From: an uncultured Clostridium sp.
GTDB lineage: Bacteria; Bacillota; Clostridia; TANB77; CAG-508
Length of the DNA stretch: 55,750 nucleotides
Reading direction: 5' to 3'
NCBI GenBank assembly: GCA_900554815.1
Contig: USIO01000009.1
Span: 1-55,750 of the forward strand
A program made the position numbers and the translations under genes. The notes beneath the pieces are model-generated. The model was not told the DNA's origin. It saw only the letters and a list, made by a program, of their open reading frames with translations, and searched no databases. Positions 25,984 through 33,687 of the stretch are shown in pieces. The number at the start of each line of letters is the position of its first letter. The stretch's first letter is position 1.

Positions 25984-26445
25984 ATGAAAAATACAGGTAT
26001 AATAAAGCAAATTGATGCATTAGGCAGGATGAAGATACCCAGTGAATTATGTGATTTTTTTAATATTAAACATAATGATGATATTATTTTTTCTCAAAAA
26101 GGAAAAAAAATTATTCTAAAAAAGTCTTGCTCATATTGTATTTTTTGTCATTCCTCAAAAAATATACTCAATTTTAAAGGGCAAAAAATTTGTAATAATT
26201 GTATTAAAACTATTAAAAGAGGTAGAACTATGGAAATTTTAAAAGAAAAAGAACTAGAATTAAAAAAAAGAGCATATATATTAATTGAAAAAACTAAAAA
26301 AAATTATGAGAAATATTTAGAGGAAAGAAAGTTTTTACTTTCATTAGAGTATTTAGATTTAAAAAGTGAAGAAGATTACGATTTATTAAACAAAAAAATT
26401 GCTGAAATTGAATTTAAAATAGGTTCAGATATAGATGAAAAATAA
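25984..26445 (+). CDS. AbrB/SpoVT-type regulator with zinc-ribbon and coiled-coil tail
   Basis: This 153-residue protein begins with an AbrB swapped-hairpin DNA-binding domain (GIIKQIDALGRMKIPSELC...IKHNDDIIF, residues 4-48), then a CxxC...CxxC zinc ribbon (CIFCHSSKN...KICNNCI, residues 54-79) and a Lys/Glu-rich helix to the end. AbrB-family proteins control transition-state or sporulation genes in Firmicutes; the AbrB-zinc ribbon form is common in Clostridia. It has its own promoter and terminator and is divergent from a small HTH gene, so the pair may form a regulatory node. Target genes are unknown. Confidence 0.8.
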   Translation: MKNTGIIKQIDALGRMKIPSELCDFFNIKHNDDIIFSQKGKKIILKKSCSYCIFCHSSKNILNFKGQKICNNCIKTIKRGRTMEILKEKELELKKRAYILIEKTKKNYEKYLEERKFLLSLEYLDLKSEEDYDLLNKKIAEIEFKIGSDIDEK

Positions 26446-26466
26446 TTTTTTAACTTGTTTTTTTTA

Positions 26467-26495
26467 GGATGGGCAAAAGTCCATCTTTTTTTTCA
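26467..26495 (+). terminator. Terminator of the AbrB-like gene
   Basis: GGATGG pairs with CCATC(T) around GCAAAAGT, followed by eight Ts. Confidence 0.85.
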
Positions 26496-26559
26496 TTTAC
26501 TTTTTGTATTTTCATGATATAATTATTACAATAAAATATTTTTTGGATGTGATATTTTA

Positions 26560-28038
26560 ATGGATAATGATACTCTAATGCAATATTTTGAGTGGTATTT
26601 GCCAAATAATTGTAATTTATGGAATAATTTAAAAAAAGATGCTAATCATTTAAAAAATATTGGGATTACATCACTATGGCTTCCTCCTGCTTATAAAGGT
26701 GCTGGTGGAATAAATGATACTGGATACGGTGTTTATGATTTATATGATTTAGGCGAATTTGACCAAAAGGGTACCATTCGTACTAAATATGGCACGAAAG
26801 AAGAATATTTAGATGCAATTTCTGAATTACATAAAAATAACATTAAGGTATATGCTGACATTGTTTTAAATCATAAAGTTGGGGCAGATGGAACAGAAGA
26901 AGTTTTAGCTTGTAAAGAGTCATATAATAATAGGAATAATTCTATTGAAATTACTAATAATATTGTTCCTATTCTTGCGTGGACTAAATACACATTCCCA
27001 GGTAGAGGAAATACTTACTCTGATTTCAAATGGAATTGGACACATTTTCATGGTGTTGATTGGGATGATAGAAATAGGATAAATTCTATATTTAAGTTCT
27101 ATGGAAAACGTTGGGATGAAGATGTAGATAAAGAAAATGGAAATTTCGATTATTTAATGGGTGCTGATATAGATTTAAATAATATTGATGTTGTAAATGA
27201 ACTCACTTTTTGGGGAAAATGGTATTTAAAATTGGCAGATTTAGATGGGTTTCGTTTAGATGCTATAAAACATATTCGTTCTAGTTTTTATTTAAATTGG
27301 CTCCGTGAAATGAGGAATTCAACATCTAAACCATTATTTGCTGTTGGTGAATACTGGAGTTCTAATATTTCTATTATAAATGAATATTTAGAAGAAACCA
27401 ATAACTGTATGTCTTTATTTGATGTTCCTCTACATTATAATTTTTATGAGGCTTCCATTTCTGGTGGTAATTTTGATATGTCTAAAATTTTAGACAATAC
27501 ACTTTTAAAATGTAATCCTAATAAAGCTGTTACTTTTGTTGATAATCATGATACTGAGCCTGGGCAAAGTTTATTTTCTTGGGTACAAGACTGGTTTAAG
27601 CCATTAGCTTATTCTATTATTTTGTTGCGCAATGAGGGGCTTCCTTGTGTTTTTTATGGTGATTACTATGGTGTTCCGGGTCAAAAAATAGAACCTAAAA
27701 ATATTATATTAGATAAATTATTATATTTAAGGAAAAATTATGCATATGGGAAAATGAACAACTATTTTGATAATTCATCTATTATTGGCTGGACATTAGA
27801 AGGCGACGAGTTACATCCTAATTCTGGTCTTGCCACCATAATTTCTGGAAATAATAGCGGAAGTAAACAAATGCATGTTGGGAAACAATTTTCAGGTTGT
27901 ATTTTTTATGATTATTTAGGAAATCAAAAAGATAAAGTTTTAATTGATGAAAATGGTGTCGGAAATTTTTTAGTCAATACTGGAAGTGTTTCTGTTTGGA
28001 TAAAAGAAACATCAAAAAGGAGCTATATAAATATATAG
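26560..28038 (+). CDS. Cytoplasmic alpha-amylase, GH13
   Basis: This 492-residue enzyme hydrolyses internal alpha-1,4 bonds of glycogen or maltodextrins. It has no signal peptide and starts MQYFEWYLPNN a few residues in, like the cytoplasmic AmyA of E. coli. The GH13 regions are present: I DIVLNHK (about 98), II GFRLDAIKH with the nucleophile Asp (about 232), III GEYW with the acid Glu (about 264) and IV FVDNHD (about 326). The C-terminal beta domain is complete. It stands alone on the plus strand, and its stop lies inside a hairpin shared with the convergent yraN gene. Confidence 0.93.
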   Translation: MDNDTLMQYFEWYLPNNCNLWNNLKKDANHLKNIGITSLWLPPAYKGAGGINDTGYGVYDLYDLGEFDQKGTIRTKYGTKEEYLDAISELHKNNIKVYADIVLNHKVGADGTEEVLACKESYNNRNNSIEITNNIVPILAWTKYTFPGRGNTYSDFKWNWTHFHGVDWDDRNRINSIFKFYGKRWDEDVDKENGNFDYLMGADIDLNNIDVVNELTFWGKWYLKLADLDGFRLDAIKHIRSSFYLNWLREMRNSTSKPLFAVGEYWSSNISIINEYLEETNNCMSLFDVPLHYNFYEASISGGNFDMSKILDNTLLKCNPNKAVTFVDNHDTEPGQSLFSWVQDWFKPLAYSIILLRNEGLPCVFYGDYYGVPGQKIEPKNIILDKLLYLRKNYAYGKMNNYFDNSSIIGWTLEGDELHPNSGLATIISGNNSGSKQMHVGKQFSGCIFYDYLGNQKDKVLIDENGVGNFLVNTGSVSVWIKETSKRSYINI

Positions 28039-28041
28039 CTC
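28020..28041. terminator. Hairpin at the convergent ends of amylase and yraN
   Basis: GAGCTATAT pairs with ATATAGCTC around four nt; the amylase stop codon is inside it. T runs are weak on both strands. Confidence 0.5.
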
Positions 28042-28410
28042 TTAAATTATTTGTTTTATATGATTAATTTTATAGCTATTTTGTTTTATATATACTTCTA
28101 TTGCATCGATTCTAACCAAAGAGTCTTCTAAATTACGAATATGTAAATAATATTTCGCTGTATTATAAATATGTTGTAATTTTTTATTTGTTACAGATTC
28201 TGCAGGATAACCATAAAATAAATTATTTCTAGTTTTTACTTCTATAAAAACTATTTCTTTGTTTTTATCTAAAGCTATAATGTCTATTTCCCCTATACTA
28301 CATTTAAAATTTTTGTCTAAAATTTTGTATCCATTTTTTACTAAATACTCTGTTGCTTCTTGCTCTCCCATGTTTCCTATAATATAGTTTTTCTTATTTT
28401 TTTGTTCCAT
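28042..28410 (-). CDS. yraN: UPF0102/YraN family nuclease-like protein
   Basis: This 122-residue protein has the YraN pattern GEQEATEYLVKNGYKILDKNFKCSIGEIDIIALDKN, then EIVFIEVKTRNN, a PD-(D/E)XK-like core with Glu, Asp and ExK. The family is usually found next to rnhB, dprA and comM; here dprA and comM follow upstream on the same strand, which fits a DNA uptake/processing cluster. The biochemical role is not established. Confidence 0.9.
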   Translation of the reverse strand: MEQKNKKNYIIGNMGEQEATEYLVKNGYKILDKNFKCSIGEIDIIALDKNKEIVFIEVKTRNNLFYGYPAESVTNKKLQHIYNTAKYYLHIRNLEDSLVRIDAIEVYIKQNSYKINHIKQII

Positions 28411-28438
28411 ATTTTTAATTATTGGCTCCTTTTTGTTT

Positions 28439-29281
28439 TCAGGTATTCCTTTTTAGTATGAATTCTTGCCCTGGTAAAGCTTGAATATATCCATCTATTT
28501 CCATCATTGTAAGAGTTGAAATTATTTGGTTTGTTTTTTGATTTAGTTTTTTACATATACCATTTAAATTAGTAATTCCACTTTCAATAATAGAATAAAT
28601 TTCTATATATTCTGTTGGAATATTTTCTTCAAATTTTTCTTCTTTTATTACATCTAATATGTCGTTTATATTGGTTACTAAAATAGCTCCTTCTTTAATT
28701 AGTCTGTTTGTTCCTATTCCCTTAGAGCTATCTATATTACTTGGTATACAAAATACTGGCTTTTGTTGTTTTTTAGCATAATTTGCCGTAATGCTTGTTC
28801 CGCTTCTATATTCTGCCTCTACTATTAGTACTCCTAAGCTTATTCCACTAACAATTCTATTTCTTTTAGGAAAATTATTATTGTTAGGAATTTCATCAGG
28901 CTCATATTCTGTTATTACAGTTCCTCCTTCTGCAATTATTCTATTATATAACCCTATATTTTCTTGTGGAGATATGTTATTAAATCCTCCTCCTAAAACT
29001 GCTATTGTTTTTCCGCTTGCGTCCAAAGCTCCTAAATGTGCATATTTGTCAATTCCTATTGCCATGCCACTTGTTATACATATTCCTGCTTTTGCCAGCT
29101 GATACCCAAATTCATAAGCAATTTTTATTCCATATGTTGTACATTGTCTTGAACCCACAATTGCAATTTTGGGCAACTTTAGATTTTGTATATCCCCTTG
29201 TAAATATAATTTTTGTATGGCTGGTTTTTCATTTATTAGCATTTCTGGAAAATCTCTATCTTTTTTATAAATTATTTGCAT
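28439..29281 (-). CDS. dprA: DNA-processing protein DprA
   Basis: DprA binds incoming single-stranded DNA during transformation and loads RecA. The Rossmann core shows KIAIVGSRQCTTYG, SGMAIGIDKYAHLGAL, VLGGGFNNISPQEN and FPKRNRIVSGIS. The length of about 280 residues is shorter than the 360 of many homologues because the N-terminal SAM-like domain is missing; a C-terminal winged-helix-like part remains. ATG 29281 has GAGGGG upstream and gives the standard N-terminus. It follows comM by 25 nt. Confidence 0.92.
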   Translation of the reverse strand: MQIIYKKDRDFPEMLINEKPAIQKLYLQGDIQNLKLPKIAIVGSRQCTTYGIKIAYEFGYQLAKAGICITSGMAIGIDKYAHLGALDASGKTIAVLGGGFNNISPQENIGLYNRIIAEGGTVITEYEPDEIPNNNNFPKRNRIVSGISLGVLIVEAEYRSGTSITANYAKKQQKPVFCIPSNIDSSKGIGTNRLIKEGAILVTNINDILDVIKEEKFEENIPTEYIEIYSIIESGITNLNGICKKLNQKTNQIISTLTMMEIDGYIQALPGQEFILKRNT

Positions 29282-29306
29282 ATTTCCCCTCATTTTTTAA
29301 ATGTAC

Positions 29307-30838
29307 TTAATTTGCCCAGTATTTTCTATCCAAACTCCTATATTGAACTGCTTCTGCAATATTGTTTGCTTGTATATTTGGATTGTTTTCTAGGTCTGCT
29401 ATTGTGCGTGCTACCTTTAAAATCCTGCCATACGCTCTTGCACTCAATCCGTAGTCTCTCAAAAGCTTCTTTCAATATTTTCTTTCCTTTTTCATCTAAT
29501 TCGCAATATTCTTCTATTAATTTAGGAGTTAGTTCACTATTAGAATAAATTTTATAATTTTTATACCTATCTTGCTGGATTTTTCTTGCTTTATTCACTC
29601 TTTGTTTAATAGTATATGAACATTCAGTTTTTTCAGTTGAATCTAATTTTTCATATTTTACACCACTTACTTCCACTTGAATGTCAATTCTATCTAATAG
29701 TGGGCCACTAATTTTTCCCATGTATTTGTTGATTTGGTGAAGTGTACAGGTACATTCTTTTTCTTTTGAACCATAATATCCACATGGACATGGATTCATG
29801 CTAGCTATAAACATAAATTTGCAAGGATATGTTAAGCTTGCATTCACTCTACTAATTGTAACTTTCCCATCTTCTAATGGACCTCGCATTACTTCTAAAA
29901 CATTTTTTTGGAATTCTGGTAATTCGTCTAAAAAAAGTACCCCATAATGTGCTAAACTAATTTCTCCTGGTTTTGGAATTTTCCCTCCACCAGATAGTGA
30001 GACAGCAGATATAGTATGATGTGGGCTTCTAAATGGTCTTGTTGTAATAATTGATTGATTGCTTTTTAAATTTCCAGCTATACTATGAATTTTAGTTACT
30101 TCAAGTGCTTCTTCAAATGTTAAATCTGGCAATATAGATGGTATTCTTCTTGCAAGCATTGTTTTTCCAGAACCGTGGACTACCTATTAGTAGTATATTA
30201 TGTCCTCCAGCAGCTGCTATTTCTAGTGCTCTTTTTACACTTTCTTGCCCTTTTACTTCGCAAAAATCTAATGTGTGTTCTTTATTATTAAATAGTTCTT
30301 GTATATTTACATGTTCTGGTTCAATATCTTGTATTCCGTTCAAATAATTTACTACTTGTTTTAAGTCACTAGCTGGAATTACCTCAATTCCATTTACAAT
30401 TGCAGCTTCTTTTGCATTTTGCTGTGGTAAAATAATTTTTTTTGTACCTAATTTTGCAGCTTCAATGCACATAGGTAATATTCCGCTCACCTTGTTTAGT
30501 GTTCCATCTAAAGACAGCTCTCCAATAAAAACCGTATTTTCTATGTTTCTAGTAATTCTGTCTGTTGCTTTTAGTATACCAATAGCAATCGCTAAGTCAA
30601 AAATAGGCCCTTCTTTTTTAGTATCTGCTGGTGCTAGATTGACAACTATTCTTTTACTTGGAAATTCCTCACTACAATTTTTAATAGCAGACTTTACCCT
30701 TTCTTTGGATTCTCTAATACTTGTGTCTGGTAAGCCAACAATTTCAAGATATGGCAGTCCATTAGTAATATCTACTTGCACATCAACTAAATAGCCATCT
30801 AGCCCATGTAAAGCCATGCTTTTAACAATAGATATCAT
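29307..30838 (-). CDS. comM: ComM/YifB-family Mg-chelatase-like AAA+ helicase (two +1 frameshifts at CGG)
   Basis: Three reading frames join into a normal 509-residue ComM if one C is skipped at each of two in-frame CGG codons. Site 1 (30175-30173, codon 222) turns GSPRFWKNN into GSPGSGKTM, the Walker A motif. Site 2 (29451-29449, codon 463) turns ERLRIECKS into ERLGLSARAYGRILKVARTIADLE, the universal ComM C-terminus. The N-terminal Lon-like domain (DVQVDITNGLPYLEIVGLPD), Walker B (LFLDELPEF), RPFRSPHHTISAVSLSGGG and the four-Cys FIASMNPCPCGYYG are all intact. ATG 30838 follows AAGGAG. ComM aids branch migration in natural transformation. The end of comM is 25 nt before dprA. Confidence 0.93.
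29449..29451 (-). other. CGG shift site 2 in comM
   Basis: Frame 0 reads AGA CTA CGG ATT; skipping the C gives AGA CTA GGA TTG AGT (RLGLS). Confidence 0.9.
30173..30175 (-). other. CGG shift site 1 in comM, inside Walker A
   Basis: Frame 0 reads AGT CCA CGG TTC; skipping the C gives AGT CCA GGT TCT GGA AAA ACA (SPGSGKT), an invariant nucleotide-binding loop. Confidence 0.92.
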
Positions 30839-30956
30839 GTTTTCTCCTTTTTTTTGGGAAATCATTTTTAGAAAAAAAATTAAGAATAAAATATATTTTT
30901 ATCTTAACATATTGTAAAAATTTGTCAATAGTTTCTAAAAAATTTTAATATTATTT

Positions 30957-31313
30957 TTACATTTCCGTTTTTTTCCCAATATGGTTTCTCGCCTTATCTT
31001 CTGCAATAGCCTTCCATTTTAAAAGTAATTGTGTAGTATATTTTTCCTCGTCACTATCAATAATTTTAGAACAGTTTTGGCATAGCCATATTCCATTTTC
31101 GTAGCTTTTCCTTTGTATTGTATTTATGTTTTTATTATACCTAGGTCCTTCCTCTGAAGCTGCTGTTATATGGCATGCAACTCCTATATTTACTGCTCCG
31201 TTTTTTCCTTTTTTAGGTCCTATTGTTAAACAAGAACATTCTGGATTAGAGCATAAATAGCCAACCCTCTTAGCTAAATTTTCTTTTACATTTTTACTAA
31301 AATTATCTCTCAT
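30957..31313 (-). CDS. HNH-like zinc-binding protein
   Basis: This 118-residue protein has the pattern of a common prophage/defence-associated HNH-type family: AKRVGYLCSNPECSCLTIGP, NIGVACHITAASEEGPRYN, NGIWLCQNCSKIIDSDEEKY, LLKWKAIAEDKA. Four Cys (CSNPEC and CQNC) likely bind zinc, and the ACHI His could be the general base of a beta-beta-alpha-metal nuclease. It lies alone after comM, just before the decayed zone, so it may be an accessory gene. Nuclease activity is inferred. Confidence 0.75.
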   Translation of the reverse strand: MRDNFSKNVKENLAKRVGYLCSNPECSCLTIGPKKGKNGAVNIGVACHITAASEEGPRYNKNINTIQRKSYENGIWLCQNCSKIIDSDEEKYTTQLLLKWKAIAEDKARNHIGKKTEM

Positions 31314-31357
31314 TTATATCACCTTTTCTAATTTCTTCTTTTAACTTAGCATTAATA

Positions 31358-31386
31358 TTGTGTTATATCAATAGTTTGTGTATAAT
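31358..31386 (+). promoter_or_regulatory. Promoter of the DUF6076-like gene
   Basis: TTGTGT (31358-31363), 17 nt, TATAAT (31381-31386), about 60 nt before the start codon. Confidence 0.6.
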
Positions 31387-31448
31387 TTTATAAGAGTGAT
31401 TTTTAAAATGTTTTTTTAAAATTTTCGATTTTCTAAATGGAGGGTTTT

Positions 31449-32597
31449 ATGTTACAAGGAGATTATTATTTAATTAATGAACATGAAAAAACTATTGAAT
31501 TTTTCTTTAGCAATAATATAAAAAATTCTTATTTTAAATATCCTTTAGGGAAATTATTAGTTGATTTTTTAAATTTAGATTTATCTGAATTTGAATCTGT
31601 TCGTATAAAATATTTAGACTTTATGAAACATCCTACTTATAAAAAGTATGTTGATCTGGAGAAGCTTTCATCTGATAGATCTTCTTTAGAAGTTTCGACT
31701 AGTTCCTATAAAGAACTTGTTTCTGGTGGGAGCAAGTCTTTGGTTATTTTTTTATTTTTTAATTTCTTTTTTATAGAAAAAACTCGTTTAAATCATCCTT
31801 TTTCCATTATTTCTCCTTATTATGTTAATTATATAACTGATTTTTCTATAAACGATTTAATAGAAAATAAATTCAATCTTCTATATCAACAAAAACTTTT
31901 TACAGACTTGATTAATTTTTGTTTTAATATTTCTAATTTAGAAGAATATAGTAGATTAAATAGTAAGCAATTACTAGCAATATACTTACATCTTTCTCAG
32001 TTTAATTCTGTTTGGCTAAATTATATAGTTTTGTCTAAAAACTATCAGCTTTTTCCTACTTCTAAAGATGTGATTATGAAATTTTATAATGAGAGAAAAG
32101 GTAATCTATATTCTAGAAGTATTAATAAAACATTTTTAAGAGAAATTTCAAAGATAAATTTTGACATTAAAGAAATTTATTCTAATTACGACATTCCTAC
32201 TTTACTATTTACAGAAGCAATGAAAATAATAGAATTAGGTATTTCTATAAGGAAATGTCAAAATTGTAATAAGTATTTTGTGGTTAAGCGGTAATTATAA
32301 TTCAATTTACTGTGATAATATTCCAAAAGGCAAAAATATTAGCTGTAAAAAATTAGGTCCCATGTTAGCTTACAAAAATAAAATGAAAGCAAATGAAATT
32401 TTAAAAATTTATAATCGTCTATATAAGAAATATTATGCAAAAGAGGAAAATCTAATTTTACTCCAGAAAAGTTTTTAGTTTGGTCAGATTCGTCAAGAAT
32501 CGTTAGGCAATATGCACTATCTCATTATATGTCTCCACAAGAATTTGAAAAAGCAATTGATACACCTATTATTGATATAGACAGTATATGCAAATAA
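31449..32597 (+). CDS. DUF6076-like protein with C-terminal zinc finger (+1 frameshift at CGG and a second shift in an A run)
   Basis: The ATG at 31449 (MLQGDYY) is chosen because GGAGG lies 6 nt before it. The 280-codon first frame ends KCQNCNKYFVVK-R-stop. Skipping the C of the in-frame CGG at 32289 gives FVVKGNYNSIYCDNIPKGKNISCKK, completing a C-x2-C...YCD...C zinc-binding motif with the usual spacing. About 150 nt later a second, different shift (one A too few, near 32440-32457) is needed to reach NFTPEKFLVWSDSSRIVRQYALSHYMSPQEF and the stop at 32597; total about 382 residues. I recall such architecture from DUF6076 proteins of Firmicutes, function unknown. The A-run shift may be decay or a base-calling error. 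Confidence 0.65.
32289..32291 (+). other. CGG shift site in the DUF6076-like gene
   Basis: Frame 0 reads GTT AAG CGG TAA, so a stop follows the CGG directly. Skipping the C gives AAG GGT AAT TAT (KGNY). Confidence 0.75.
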
Positions 32598-32806
32598 GTT
32601 AGAACAAAGTTGTTATCGTATATTAATTTTATTATAAAGATAAACATTTCGTTATGAGAATTAAATATGAATTTTTTGGCACATATTCACCTTTAGCAGG
32701 AAAATAGGATTTTGATAAGAAGATTGGGCAGAATATAAAAATTGTAAAAATATGCACTTCCCTGTGAACTTAAAATTTTTTATATTTTTCAATTTTTAGT
32801 TTCTTC

Positions 32807-33349
32807 CTATAACTCTCTTTGGGCAATTTTAATTTCTGTTTCTCCTATTTCTATATGGCCTTTTTGGAATCCCCAATGTCCTTTTGTAGGAACAATCTCT
32901 TTATTTTCATGCATTTTTACAAATTCATCTATAGTAACCCATTTTGCATCAATTAGTTCTCCATCAGGAAAAGTTATTTCTCTTTTATCTATATCTCTTC
33001 TAAATAACCATAAGTCTTTAAAATCTGGTGGTAATTTATCTCTTCTTATCTCCTTTAAAAATATAGCTTCTTTTTTTGAAAATTTAATTCCTAATTCTTC
33101 TTTTAATTCTCTAATTATTCCTTCCAAACTGGTTTCTCCTGCTAGAATTGAACCTCCGCTACACTCCCACATTAATCCAAATTTTTTGTGTTCTGCCCTT
33201 TTACTTATTAGAATTTCATTTTTAGAATTTATTATAATTCCTGTTACTACAATATAATACTCTCCTTTTTTAAATTGATATATATTTCTTTCAGCTGTTC
33301 TGCCAACTCTCTTTTTATTAATATCATATATATCCCATAATTCACTCAT
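32807..33349 (-). CDS. Nudix hydrolase with a truncated second Nudix piece at its C-terminus
   Basis: This 180-residue protein has a complete Nudix box, GGSILAGETSLEGIIRELKEELGI (residues about 65-88, G-x5-E-x7-RE-x2-EE-x-G), in an IPP-isomerase/MutT-like domain ending at the acidic DEFVKMHENKE. The last 25 residues, TKGHWGFQKGHIEIGETEI and KIAQREL, look like the start of another Nudix box of the diadenosine-tetraphosphatase type, cut by a TAG where the box should continue as REx2EE; after the TAG the frame does read EET. I infer a fusion of one intact gene to the decayed stub of a second. Substrate unknown. Confidence 0.75.
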   Translation of the reverse strand: MSELWDIYDINKKRVGRTAERNIYQFKKGEYYIVVTGIIINSKNEILISKRAEHKKFGLMWECSGGSILAGETSLEGIIRELKEELGIKFSKKEAIFLKEIRRDKLPPDFKDLWLFRRDIDKREITFPDGELIDAKWVTIDEFVKMHENKEIVPTKGHWGFQKGHIEIGETEIKIAQREL

Positions 33350-33379
33350 GTATTTGTTCTCCTTAAAAAATTTATCTAT

Positions 33380-33687
33380 CTAATTTTCTTTTATTAAATC
33401 TGTGTAGTACATCATTTTCTTTCCTAATTTTTTATCATATTCTATTTCTAACTTTGTACTATCTCCAATATAATTATTTTTATTTATTACTAATATTGCG
33501 TTTGATAATTCTATTCTTTTAAAATGTTCATTCTTTAATTTTTTCAATTGTTCATCCATTCTTTCACAATTCTCTATTATTGGATAAACTGGTGTAAGAG
33601 TGCAATTACCTTCTAAAGTCATTTTTTTTGCAATAATCATCATTTTTTTTGAAACTTTAAACTTCCTCATAATATTATTATTTTCAT
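33380..33687 (-). pseudogene. Nucleoside 2-deoxyribosyltransferase-like gene with broken 5' end
   Basis: The intact part (from ATG 33670) reads KMMIIAKKMTLEGNCTLTPVYPI, HFKRIELSNAILVINKNNYIGDST, EIEYDKKLGKK: the typical ending of small deoxyribosyltransferase/DUF4406-like proteins. Their N-terminus is M-K-I-x-x-x-CGS-x-x-F. Upstream the frame shows ATG at 33687, MKIIIL, then TGA where TGT (Cys) is expected, then GSLKF, and a change of frame in a run of eight A. So the real start is inactivated by a nonsense change plus a frameshift. The truncated ORF could still be translated but would lack the nucleotide-binding loop. Confidence 0.6.

Noticed and set aside
5779..32291. Dcm-like CCWGG methylation causing systematic nanopore insertions at the frameshift sites
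   Set aside because: Three sites would be CCAGG or CCTGG after removing the C, but others would be CCCGG, GACGG, TTTGG, AAGGG and CTAGG, so no fixed motif is shared. The only common property is codon phase, which a chemical error cannot know. Not fully excluded without reads.
5511..32597. All split genes are simple pseudogenes
   Set aside because: Apart from the single extra C, the downstream halves keep intact active sites and full lengths, including probably essential functions. Random decay would give varied indels and stops, not one identical event eight times.
31449..32597. Phase-variable switching by slippage in A runs as the explanation for all frameshifts
   Set aside because: Only the second break in this gene lies in an A run. 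The eight CGG sites are not in homopolymers or short repeats.
33380..33687. TGA read as Trp or Gly in this organism
   Set aside because: porG ends in TGA at a normal family end, and Trp is encoded by TGG throughout. The TGA in the deoxyribosyltransferase-like gene replaces a Cys and is accompanied by a frameshift, so it is better read as damage.
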